64,000 bases of DNA from Euglena gracilis. Taxonomy: Eukaryota > Euglenida > Euglenophyceae > Euglenales. The notes under the pieces were generated by a model. That model did not search any database and was not told the DNA's origin. It saw only the letters and a list, made by a program, of their open reading frames with translations. A program made the translations under genes and the position numbers. Position 1 is the first letter of the stretch. Each line of letters opens with the position of its first letter. Below, piece after piece: positions 50,116 through 60,690 of the stretch. The stretch lies in NCBI GenBank assembly GCA_039621445.1, contig CP154957.1, positions 34,502,843 to 34,566,842 of the forward strand, read 5' to 3'.

Positions 50116-50794
50116 AACTATTCAATTAGCATGGACGCTCTTTCCGTTGGCGGCTTCCATTATGTTGTGCATGTTTGTCATCCAACTTGCCATGGGTCGG
50201 TTTATTTACTTTTTGGGTTGAAATTCTGCAATGGGTCGGTTTGGAAGGGTGGGTCGGTTTAGAAGGGGGGTCGGTTTAAATGGGGGGGGGGTTAATAATA
50301 ATGGAAAGCACCCCAAAAAAATGCGAAGCAACCCCGCTTCAGGTTGTGTGAAGAAAAAAAAGTGGAACCCGGCACCCATCTGATTACTGCCCCCCGGGGG
50401 TGCAGTAGTTAGAGGCTGCCACGTACATAAGGATGCATAAACATATATGTTTACACACAAACAGCCAGGTTGGTGGGTGGGGGTGAACCACCCCCCCCAC
50501 CCCCTGCATGGTGGGTGGGAGGTCGACCCCCCCACCACCTCCTCCCGTATTTCCAGAGGCACCTATTTTCGACCCCAAAAGTCTGTGAAAAATGTGGTGG
50601 GTGAGGGGGGTCGACCACCCCCCCCACCGGCCTTCCTGTGCAACCCTGGTTAGGATTCTGTCTGTTGCTCCGGAAGTGTTTTTTTTTGTGGTGACGGTTG
50701 GGTTAGAGTTAGGAGGTTAGGCCCAAATCGGGCCTAGAATTGGGCCTGAATTGGGCCTGATTTTCCCCCAAACTTCACCAAAAAAAACTGTAAC

Positions 50795-50850
50795 CCTAAC
50801 CCAATTCCCTAACCCTTAACCCTAACCTTAACCCTAACCCCACCCTGCAT
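50795..50850. repeat. Interstitial telomere-like repeats, T1
   Basis: Variants of CCCTAA and CCTTAA occur in about eight units. They recur at 55919-55974 (T2) and, diverged, at 46422-46458 (T0). Orientation is the same in all. They lie within the block related to the TGGCAG-ended element. Confidence 0.85.
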
Positions 50851-53387
50851 CTTATTTGGAGTGGGATTTCTGCATTTCATATTTATCTAAGACATCTCCC
50901 AGAGACAGCCTGAAAATGCAGGCGAAATTGGAGGTCTGGGCCAAACGCGGGGGTAAACACCCCCGTTTAATTACTGCAAGCAAGGGTGCCCAATAGGTAG
51001 AGGCTGCCGCATATATTACGTATTTGTATGTGTCCATATGTGCATATGTATTTGATTGTGCATTTGTGTATGTATACGCATATGTCTATGTCAATGCCAA
51101 TGTATATGTATATGTATTGTACATGTACATGTGTATGTTTATGTCTATGTATATGTATATGTCTATGTATATGCATGTGTGTATGTATATGTATATGTAT
51201 ACGTCTATGAATATGTATATGCATATGCATTTTACATGTTTTTGTGTATGAAGAATGAGGAATGAGAAATGAAGAATGCCTGACAAAAGACAGTGGTGGC
51301 GAAACAGTTCGGGCTTGATGAACAGAGTGGTGGCAAAATGGGCTGGATTTGTCGACGAGAGTGGTGGCAAAATGGTTGGGGCCCGACAAAGAGAGTGGTG
51401 GCAAAACGGGTCTGGATTTACGAAGTGAGCTGTGGGAAAAGGGTCAGGAATCTGAGAGAAAGCCCAATCCAAATCTTTCTCAACCAAGAATAGAGACGCA
51501 TTACATTCCGTTCACTCTGTCTGCTCGTTTTTTTTTTCATTTTAACTCTTCCACCCTGTCCTGTGGAGGTTGTCTTCCCACTGCCTTTAGAGGTAGTCAA
51601 AGGAGGTCTTCAGCATTTCCTTCTGCGCTTCACTGTCCCACAATTGAGGGATTATCAACAGGAGTCTGATTTATTGGCCCCGCTGCCTCCGTCACAGCAA
51701 AGGCGTTCTGCTCTTTCGCCAAACTGCTCTGCCTGCCTGCCCGGCCTTCGTGCAGCTTTGTGCCTGATGGGTTTGAGATTGAAGCAGAAATGATATGGCA
51801 GGCTTTCTGTGTGGCAAAAAAATGGCTAATCGGAGGCTGACGTTGCAGCTGCTGGAATGGCAACATGGCGGCCAGCTTTCTCAAAAGTCAGCCTGCAACC
51901 AGCTTGTGTGGAAAACCTACTGGCCAGGGGCTGGTCTGTGGGCCAGAGGAAGGTGGGACCGAAGGCACAGCAGACGCAAGTACAGGCCACCCGCCATCTG
52001 CCCCGATACATGAGGCAGAATTGCAAATCGAGCTGTACGCTTTTGACCTTGGGCAAGTTTCTGCCCAGTTTTGCGGAAGAGCCGTGGTGGAAGCGCACAG
52101 CGCATCACCAGCGTCCACCGCCGACCCCGTCTGTTGACAGAATCCTCTGCATCCAATGGTGATGTCTTTACGCCTTTCTTCTTCAAGAAGCACCCCTGCC
52201 ATCTGATGTGGTTTCTGTCGATAAGCTGTTGGTTGCCTCCTCGATATTGATGTATGCATTTCACTGCAATCTCTCCTCCTGCACCTCAACCAGATGGCCA
52301 GTTCCGTTTCGATTCATTTCATCAGATTTTCAGTTCCGACCCAGTGGGATTGGCAAACAAAATCTGCAGCACCTTCGGTGGGTCTAGCGCCCCCTCACCC
52401 ACCCCCTCCAAGAAGTCGACCAGTCCCAGGAGCTGATGGCGTGGCAAATAGGATGGAGGTTGCAGTTTTGGGGAACAGTTTAGAAGCCAAGTGTCCGGTC
52501 AGCCCCGGCCAAACCGGGGGCATGACTGGCTCTCTTTCATGTCAAGAGGAGACATTTATTACTATGACATTTCCCAAAAATTTCGTGTTTTGTGCCAAAA
52601 AAATTCCGGCTGGGCTGACCTGGACCCAAGTTCAAAACATATTACTGAAGGAGTGAGCTCAAATACGCAAAAGGCAAAACTCATATGAACAAAATGTCCA
52701 CCCCCACTTACTTGTACAAAACAGATACGGATTGGGTACCTTCTTGGAGGTTGCAATTGAAGCCGAAAGCACAAGGCAAGTTTACACAATGCCACACGGG
52801 ATGCATATCTGATTGTGCATGTTGTTGCATGCATTCTGCACCCTCCAAATAAATGCACCCAAACTGTCACCGTCGTTTCCTGGCAGAATTCAAACACAAA
52901 AAAAGAAGAGTGTGGGCAGGGCCCCAAAGCTCAAACCCCATTTATCTGGAACCGAGATGTCTGAGAAGTATAGGATTTTCTGAAGCCCCAAATTTTTCTC
53001 GTTTTAATTTTCTTGTCAGTTGACACATACAGTGAGATGAGCCCACATGAAAGCACTCATTGCAGCAGAAATACACAGCTTTTGTCCAAATAGAAGCCCG
53101 GGGGCTTCTGTTCATTGAGATCTCCATCAGAAAAAAATACTCACATTTGAGGATATTTCGCCGAGTTCGTCCATTTCAAATTTCATGAACCATGGCTTTC
53201 TTCAGAGACAATTGTCAGTGTCTGGAAAAATGCACCATGCATTCTCAATTTCTGCATTATTTGGTCCATTCCAGTGATTCCATAATTTGCATCATTATGA
53301 GAAGATAATCGGATATAATTTCTCCCGCTAGAAAAATCATTCAGATCAAAAAAGCCAAGCAGAATGTTTTATGGGCTGCATTCGGAG

Positions 53388-53768
53388 CAGGCTTTTGCTT
53401 AAGGGATTGCAGTCCCCCCGGGGGGGGGGGGCTGGACTGCAGCTAGTCCAAATTTGGCTAGTGGGATTTCTATCAGACCCCCCCGGGTGGGGGTCTGCTA
53501 GCAGGGCTAGCTAGTGAAACAAAATTTTGGGACCCCCAAAAATGGCCAAAAATGCCCGTTTTTGGCTCTTTTTGGGAATTTTTGGACAAAATCAGCCAAA
53601 AACTTATTAAAAACCTCATTTTTCCAGTTCGGGGGACCCTAGACACTGGAAAAAGTGGACTAGCTAGACCCCCCCGGGGGGGGGGGGGGTCTAGCTAGTC
53701 CACTTTTTCCAGTGTCTAGCCGATTGGCTAGCCAGTACCCCCCCCCAGGGTCTTTAAGCAAAAGCCTG
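53388..53768. mobile_element. hAT-like element C in T2, 381 bp
   Basis: This is the same insertion as in T1, at the same site with the same duplication ATTCGGAG (53380-53387 and 53769-53776). It differs only in G-run length and single bases. The element was therefore present before the T1/T2 duplication. Confidence 0.92.
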
Positions 53769-54140
53769 ATTCGGAGTTTGGTGAATAGCTTGCTTCACGT
53801 ACACGTGTCAAAGGATACCTCCAATTCTGCTTGCCTTTTCAGTTCAAAAAATCATATATGTTGCCTATTTTTTAAAAAAAAATTCTTCATAATATTTTTG
53901 AACCATCTTGCAGTGGTGTGTAATTGAAATATTTTATGATTGAACGTCATATTTTTGTATTTCAAACATTAATATTTATTTATTTAAGGTTATATTTTTA
54001 TCGATAGATTTATCAATGTATATCTAGCATAGTTTTTTTTGGCAATCACAAAATCCCATTTTTTAACGAAATGTTATACATGGGATGACGTATCCATTTG
54101 CATCCATATAGAATACACATAACACAAAAGGTGAGATGGA

Positions 54141-54292
54141 TCAGGTCTTTGACACCTCATTTTCCTCCACATCAATGTCCATATGCTTGAGATCGCCGAG
54201 ATCTCCCGTTGAGAAGTTGGTTTCCCACAAGGGGCGTTTGCAAGGACAACCAACAAACAAAGCAAAGCAAAATCGATAGGAACCTGCAACTG
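54141..54292 (-). CDS. C-terminal coding fragment, T2 copy
   Basis: Identical in reading to the T1 fragment at 49009-49160 (ending KHMDIDVEENEVSKT). It provides no independent evidence because the units are recent duplicates. Confidence 0.38.
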
Positions 54293-54555
54293 GAGGGACT
54301 CACAAAAAACGTCGGCTTTTGCCTTACTACTACTTCCAACCGCCCATCAGAGGGGGAAGTCACCCATTCGGGCCTCCTGGGACGAAGTCGCATATATTTC
54401 CGTTTGTCTTGGGCATGCCTTTCACAAAATAGGTCCCGAGTGATTTCGGCACTGAAGCAGTCGCTTTGGACGGGTTGGGTGTTCTCAGGCACCCGACAGT
54501 GAGAGAGTGATGGGTGACAGAGGAGACAGTCTCTCATCCAGTGCTGCAGTCCTGC

Positions 54556-54667
54556 AGTCTCTCGTCCAGTGCCTCCGCCCGCTGCTGGGCGGAAAGGCTG
54601 TGCTCCACCTCCGCCGCCTCCGCCGCCATCTCCTTCTCTTTCTCCTTCAGCCTGGCGGCACTCTCCT
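54556..54667 (-). CDS. Coiled-coil coding fragment, T2 copy
   Basis: Same sequence as the T1 fragment at 49424-49535, including the nine-base insertion absent from T0. Confidence 0.4.
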
Positions 54668-57600
54668 CTGGAAGTACCCGTTGTAGAATCTTCCACAAAC
54701 AAATTCATGCACGGCAAATGTGTATTTATATGTAAATATATGCGTGGCCGATTCCCGTACTGCCCTGACCCTACCATAAACCTAAACCCCCCCTATTTAA
54801 ACCGACCCGTCGGTTTAGGACTTTTGGGTTGGCGGAAAACCTGGAGGGGGTCGGTTTAGACGGGGGGTCGGTTTCAGGGGGAGCACACGGCTGGCCGACG
54901 GCGTGACGGAAGCGGGTTGATGTTAGCAAGGCAATTTCAATTGGCGAATGCCCAATTTGGTCGACCAATTCCTAACTTTGAGTGACAAATGCCTAATTTG
55001 GGATGCATATTCTTAATTTTTGGGGAATTTTTTGGGTGTAATGTCCAATTTTTGGTGGCTGATTGCTTAATTTTGGGTGCAAACTTCAAATTTTAGATGG
55101 CAAATACCTAATTTTGTAATTTTTGGGTTCCAACACCAAATTTTCGGAGGAAAATGCCCAATTTGAGGTGCAAACTCCAAAATTTGGAAGCAAATGCCTA
55201 ATTTTGGGTGTAAAATCCTAATTTTGGGTCATCAATACCAACTATTCAATTAGCATGGACGCTCTTTCCGTTGGCGGCTTCCATTATGTTGTGCATGTTT
55301 GTCATCCAACTTGCCATGGGTCGGTTTATTTACTTTTTGGGTTGAAATTCTGCAATGGGTCGGTTTGGAAGGGTGGGTCGGTTTAGAAGGGGGGTCGGTT
55401 TAAATGGGGGGGGGGGTTAATAATAATGGAAAGCACCCCAAAAAAATGCGAAGCAACCCCGCTTCAGGTTGTGTGAAGAAAAAAAAGTGGAACCCGGCAC
55501 CCATCTGATTACTGCCCCCCCCCGGGGGGGTGCAGTAGTTAGAGGCTGCCACGTACATAAGGATGCATAAACATATATGTTTACACACAAACAGCCAGGT
55601 TGGTGGGTGGGGGTGAACCACCCCCCCCACCCCCTGCATGGTGGGTGGGAGGTCGACCCCCCCACCACCTCCTCCCGTATTTCCAGAGGCACCTATTTTC
55701 GACCCCAAAAGTCTGTGAAAAATGTGGTGGGTGAGGGGGGTCGACCACCCCCCCCACCGGCCTTCCTGTGCAACCCTGGTTAGGATTCTGTCTGTTGCTC
55801 CGGAAGTGTTTTTTTTTGTGGTGACGGTTGGGTTAGAGTTAGGAGGTTAGGCCCAAATCGGGCCTAGAATTGGGCCTGAATTGGGCCTGATTTTCCCCCA
55901 AACTTCACCAAAAAAAACTGTAACCCTAACCCAATTCCCTAACCCTTAACCCTAACCTTAACCCTAACCCCACCCTGCATCTTATTTGGAGTGGGATTTC
56001 TGCATTTCATATTTATCTAAGACATCTCCCAGAGACAGCCTGAAAATGCAGGCGAAATTGGAGGTCTGGGCCAAACGCGGGGGTAAACACCCCCGTTTAA
56101 TTACTGCAAGCAAGGGTGCCCAATAGGTAGAGGCTGCCGCATATATTACGTATTTGTATGTGTCCATATGTGCATATGTATTTGATTGTGCATTTGTGTA
56201 TGTATACGCATATGTCTATGTCAATGCCAATGTATATGTATTGTACATGTACATGTGTATGTTTATGTCTATGTATATGTATATGTCTATGTATATGCAT
56301 GTGTGTATGTATATGTATATGTATACATCTATGAATATGTATATGCATATGCATTTTACATGTTTTTGTGTATGAAGAATGAGGAATGAGAAATGAAGAA
56401 TGCCTGACAAAAGACAGTGGTGGCGAAACAGTTCGGGCTTGATGAACAGAGTGGTGGCAAAATGGGCTGGATTTGTCGACGAGAGTGGTGGCAAAATGGT
56501 TGGGGCCCGACAAAGAGAGTGGTGGCAAAACGGGTCTGGATTTACGAAGTGAGCTGTGGGAAAAGGGTCAGGAATCTGAGAGAAAGCCCAATCCAAATCT
56601 TTCTCAACCAAGAATAGAGACGCATTACATTCCGTTCACTCTGTCTGCTCGTTTTTTTTTTCATTTTAACTCTTCCACCCTGTCCTGTGGAGGTTGTCTT
56701 CCCACTGCCTTTAGAGGTAGTCAAAGGAGGTCTTCAGCATTTCCTTCTGCGCTTCACTGTCCCACAATTGAGGGATTATCAACAGGAGTCTGATTTATTG
56801 GCCCCGCTGCCTCCGTCACAGCAAAGGCGTTCTGCTCTTTCGCCAAACTGCTCTGCCTGCCTGCCCGGCCTTCGTGCAGCTTTGTGCCTGATGGGTTTGA
56901 GATTGAAGCAGAAATGATATGGCAGGCTTTCTGTGTGGCAAAAAAATGGCTAATCGGAGGCTGACGTTGCAGCTGCTGGAATGGCAACATGGCGGCCAGC
57001 TTTCTCAAAAGTCAGCCTGCAACCAGCTTGTGTGGAAAACCTACTGGCCAGGGGCTGGTCTGTGGGCCAGAGGAAGGTGGGACCGAAGGCACAGCGGACG
57101 CAAGTACAGGCCACCCGCCATCTGCCCCGATACATGAGGCAGAATTGCAAATCGAGCTGTACGCTTTTGACCTTGGGCAAGTTTCTGCCCAGTTTTGCGG
57201 AAGAGCCGTGGTGGAAGCGCACAGCGCATCACCAGCGTCCACCGCCGACCCCGTCTGTTGACAGAATCCTCTGCATCCAATGGTGATGTCTTTACGCCTT
57301 TCTTCTTCAAGAAGCACCCCTGCCATCTGATGTGGTTTCTGTCGATAAGCTGTTGGTTGCCTCCTCGATATTGATGTATGCATTTCACTGCAATCTCTCC
57401 TCCTGCACCTCAACCAGATGGCCAGTTCCGTTTCGATTCATTTCATCAGATTTTCAGTTCCGACCCAGTGGGATTGGCAAACAAAATCTGCAGCACCTTC
57501 GGTGGGTCTAGACGCCCCCTCACCCACCCCCTCCAAGAAGTCGACCAGTCCCAGGAGCTGATGGCGTGGCAAATAGGATGGAGGTTGCAGTTTTGGGGAA

Positions 57601-58067
57601 CAGTTTAGAAGCCAAGTGTCCGGTCAGCCCCGGCCAAACCGGGGGCATGCCTGGCTCTCTTTCATGTCAAGAGGAGACATTTATTACTATGACATTTCCC
57701 AAAATTTTCGTGTTTTGTGCCAAAAAAATTCCGGCTGGGCTGACCTGGACCCAAGTTCAAAACATATTACTGAAGGAGTGAGCTCAAATACGCAAAAGGC
57801 AAAACTCATATGAATAAAATGTCCACCCCCACTTACTTGTACAAAACAGATATGGATTGGGTACCTTCTTGGAGGTTGCAATTTGAAGCCGAAAGCACAA
57901 GGCAAGTTTACACAATGCCACACGGGATGCATATCTGATTGTGCATGTTGTTGCATGCATTCTGCACCCTCCAAATAAATGCACCCAAACTGTCACCGTC
58001 GTTTCCTGGCAGAATTCAAACACAAAAAAAGAAGAGTGTGGGCAGGGCCCCAAAGCTCAAACCCCAT

Positions 58068-58337
58068 TTATCTGGAACCGAGATGTCTGAGAAGTATAGG
58101 ATTTTCTGAAGCCCCAAATTTTTCTCGTTTTAATTTTCTTGTCAGTTGACACATACAGTGAGATGAGCCCACATGAAAGCACTCATTGCAGCAGAAATAC
58201 ACAGCTTTTGTCCAAATAGAAGCCCGGGGGCTTCTGTTCATTGAGATCTCCATCAGAAAAAAATACTCACATTTGAGGATATTTCGCCGAGTTCGTCCAT
58301 TGCAAATTTCATGAACCATGGCTTTCTTCAGAGACAA
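58068..58337 (-). CDS. Open frame in the 640-bp segment, T3 copy (89 codons)
   Basis: The minus-strand frame MSLKKAMVHEICNGRTRRNI continues through YFCCNECFHVGSSHCMC, a Cys/His cluster that could bind zinc. In T2 a single base change (TGC to TGA at the ICN position) introduces a stop, and in T1 the whole segment is deleted. No family recognised. It could equally be chance. Confidence 0.2.
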   Translation of the reverse strand: MSLKKAMVHEICNGRTRRNILKCEYFFLMEISMNRSPRASIWTKAVYFCCNECFHVGSSHCMCQLTRKLKREKFGASENPILLRHLGSR

Positions 58338-58553
58338 TTGTCAGTGTCTGGAAAAATGCACCATGCATTCTCAATTTCTGCATTATTTGGTCCATTCCAG
58401 TGATTCCATAATTTGCATCATTATGAGAAGATAATCGGATATAATTTCTCCCGCTAGAAAAATCATTCAGATCAAAAAAGCCAAGCAGAATGTTTTATGG
58501 GCTGCATTCAGAGTTAGGTGAATAGCTTGCTTCATGTGCACGTGTCAAAGGAT

Positions 58554-59016
58554 CATACATCTCTCTAAGGTTTTGCGAACCCCCCCGGGGGGGGCGGCTG
58601 CAGCCAGCCCCGATTTGGGCCCAGCCCAGCCGCAGCAGCACCCCCCCGGGGGGGGGGGGGTGCTGCTAGCCCAGCTAGCCAGCCCCTTTTTTGGGGGTCC
58701 AGCCCAAAATTTTTCGGCGCAAAGCGCCGAAATTTTTTGAAAAACTGTGTTCAAAAGTGGCCAAAATGGGGTTTGGTGGGCGTTTGGAGCATTTTTGGGG
58801 GGTTTCAGATGCATCATTTTTTCAAAACTGTGTTCTGCAGGTCATTTTTGGGCATTTTTCCGATTTCAGTCCAGCTCGCCCCGGTTCGGGTCCAACCGGG
58901 GCCCAGCCCCCCCCCCCCCCCGGGGGGGGGGGGGGGGTGGCCAGCCCAAATTTCTGGCCAGCCCAAATTTCTAGCCCTAGCCCAGCACCCCCCCGGGGTC
59001 CTTAAAGAGATGTATG
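58554..59016. mobile_element. hAT-like element D in T3, 463 bp
   Basis: The ends CATACATCTCTCTAAGG and CCTTAAAGAGATGTATG are inverted repeats matching at 16 of 17 positions. The flanks are an exact 8-bp duplication CAAAGGAT (58546-58553 and 59017-59024). T1 (48677-48684) and T2 (53809-53816) hold the single unfilled CAAAGGAT. The interior has three C-run/G-run hairpins and 'ttcggcgcaaagcgccgaa'. No coding capacity. Confidence 0.93.
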
Positions 59017-59064
59017 CAAAGGATCCCTCCAATTCTGCTTGTCTTTTGAGTTCAAAAAAAGTTT

Positions 59065-59123
<59 letters not shown>

Positions 59124-59133
59124 TGCCTGGGCT

Positions 59134-59411
59134 CCAAGTGGTAGCTCCAGGGGGCAGTAAAATTTTTTTGTGTTAATGATGGAATAGGGTTAGGTGCGCG
59201 ATTTAGGGTTAGGGTTACCTAACCCTAACCCTAACTAGGGTAGGCCTTTAGGTTTAGGGTGGGCCTATTTCGTACACCTAACACCCGTCTATAAGTTAGG
59301 CCTAACCCTAACCCTAAGTCGCGCACCTAACCCTATTCCATCATTAACGCAAAAAAAAACTAGTTTGACCCCCCTGGAGCTACCACTTGGACCCCCCGGG
59401 GGGACCAAGTA
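59134..59411. mobile_element. Foldback element with telomere-like repeats in both arms
   Basis: The arms are inverted over roughly 85-110 bp. Each contains 'tccaagtggtagctccag', 'gttaatgatggaataggg', 'ttaggtgcgcga' and runs of TTAGGG (left) or CCCTAA (right). The arms meet around 59218-59265. A C-run/G-run hairpin (59386-59411) lies at the right end. It is flanked by (CA)n-(TA)n at 59068-59124 and (AT)n-(AC)n at 59428-59489. It shares 'gatggaatagggttaggg' with the element at 45541. Confidence 0.75.
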
Positions 59412-59452
59412 GTAGCTTGCTGCCATATAGATATATATATATATATATATAG

Positions 59453-59490
<38 letters not shown>

Positions 59491-59703
59491 TGGTGAAATA
59501 TTCTATGATTGAACGTCATATTTTTGTATTTCAAATATTAATGTGTGTTTTGGGTTATATCTTTGGATAGATTTATCAATCTCGTATATCTAGCATAGTT
59601 TTTTGCAATCACAAAATCCCATTTTTTAACGAAATGTTATACATGGGATGACGTATTCATTTGCATCCATATAGAATACACATAACACAAAAGGTGAGAT
59701 GGA

Positions 59704-59801
59704 TCAAGTCTTTGACACCTCATTTTCCGACACATCGATGTCCATATTCTTGAGATCGCCGAGATATCCCTTTGAGAAGTTGGTTTCCCACAAAGCGTCG
59801 T
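59704..59801 (-). CDS. C-terminal coding fragment, T3 copy
   Basis: After an AAGGAAG acceptor (minus strand) the frame reads DDALWETNFSKGYLGDLKNM, then DIDVSENEVSKT and TGA at 59704-59706. It aligns without gaps to the T1/T2 tail. Upstream of the acceptor, homology to T1 ends, so this may be the ancestral exon with its true splice site. Confidence 0.42.
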
Positions 59802-60321
59802 CTTCCTTACAAACCCCTTGTGGGTTTTACCTCCTTCTTGTGCAATGTTGCTGGGTCTAGCGAAAAGGAAGAAGAAGTGACGCATTGCTGGCACTCTGCT
59901 ATGTTTTTCATTACATCCATGATATGTGATATGCATGGTGAACAGTGCCATAATTGCGTATGAATCATGTTAATCAAGGGCATGATTAACAGTAGTCCAA
60001 TACCATTAGAGCTCTGCAGTGCAGCTTTCTTTTGGCAGTGGATGCACCCGTAATCTTGTCATCCAGTTGCTGATGTAGAAATCAACGTTAAAATGAATAT
60101 TGTCAGCCTGATGGATGTCGTCTAACACTGGCTTTTTTTTATTTTTTCCCTGATCTTGTTGGTGCAATCACCTCCAATTTTTTGGATACAATACATTTCA
60201 CCTCCAGTTCGTTTTGCAATCATCTGGCGCAATTTTTGCATGCATTTTGCAGCATCACTGGAGGAATAAACAACAATTGATTCTGGTGAGTGACGAGCAA
60301 ACCTGCCCTATTGCCCCCAAG

Positions 60322-60570
60322 ACTTGCATTGAGGCTTTGCCAAGCTTTCTGTCATACCCCAAATTAAGAATTCCTCATTTGAAAACAATGACAAACAACA
60401 AAATTTGCCCAGCTGTTTTTCATAAAGATTTACATATATTTGTTTTTCCTCTATTGTTATATCGACATCCCTTTGAAAACCACTGGAGTTTTTCAATTGG
60501 TGCAATCTTGGAAGAGGTCCGTGAGGGGGGCCGCCTGTCAATCTGGTCTGCCCCCCCCGGCCACCCATGG
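60322..60570 (+). CDS. Possible Ulp1/C48-type protease exon (His box only)
   Basis: The acceptor is CCCCCAAG and the strong donor GTAGGT at 60571. The frame reads LPSFLSYPKLRIPHLKTMTN, then FHKDLHIFVFPLLLYRHPFE and NHWSFSIGAI. The pattern 'D-L-hydrophobic ... NHW-x-hydrophobic-x-I' resembles the His box of Ulp1/SENP cysteine proteases, which cleave SUMO and also occur in some transposons. The matching Asp and Cys boxes are not found, so the call is weak. An in-frame mini-exon (HHWRNKQQLIL, about 60259-60291) with AG and GTGAGT lies upstream. Confidence 0.28.
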
Positions 60571-60633
60571 GTAGGTAGTGAAAACTGCAGATTATCACAA
60601 TGACCCCTGACCCATTCCTGTCTTTTTTTTCAG

Positions 60634-60690
60634 TTGCTCACTGGATCCCACCGCCAGGCCCAAATTATTCAGCCAGCAGGATTAGCCTAG
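60634..60690 (+). CDS. Possible terminal exon of the gene above
   Basis: A T-run then CAG (60631-60633) is a good acceptor. The reading LLTGSHRQAQIIQPAGLA to TAG at 60688-60690 joins in phase 0 with the exon ending at 60570. A protein ending here would lack the protease Cys box. Confidence 0.3.
   Translation: MLTGSHRQAQIIQPAGLA

Larger units (their letters stand above)
47169..51655. repeat. Array unit T1 (4487 bp)
   Basis: This begins at CAACAGGAGTCTG and is almost identical to T2, except for a 640-bp deletion after 'tttgtgcc' (48107). Contents in order: an open-frame-rich block (47169-48107), an hAT-like element (48259-48636), AT-rich sequence, minus-strand coding fragments (49009-49535), a 'ggtcggttta' C-run block (49650-50290), a degenerate repeat (49840-50115), telomere-like repeats (50795-50850), a TATATG microsatellite (about 51060-51225) and a TGGTGGCAAAA tandem (51280-51410). 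Confidence 0.9.
51656..56779. repeat. Array unit T2 (5124 bp), full length
   Basis: It has the same order as T1 with the 640-bp segment (52598-53237) present. Differences from T1 are few: length of C-, G- and A-runs, single bases such as 'gcagacg' for 'gcggacg', and one missing base at 52387. The open-frame-rich first block contains indels between copies, so it is unlikely to be protein-coding in all of them. Confidence 0.92.
56780..59801. repeat. Array unit T3, partial and chimeric
   Basis: From 56780 to about 58500 it matches T2 almost exactly, including the 640-bp segment. From about 58506 on it is clearly diverged from T1/T2. It lacks element C, has element D, has a microsatellite-flanked foldback at 59134-59411, and ends at 59801 inside the C-terminal coding fragment. 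The sharp change in divergence marks an old/new junction, as expected from unequal crossing-over. Confidence 0.85.
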
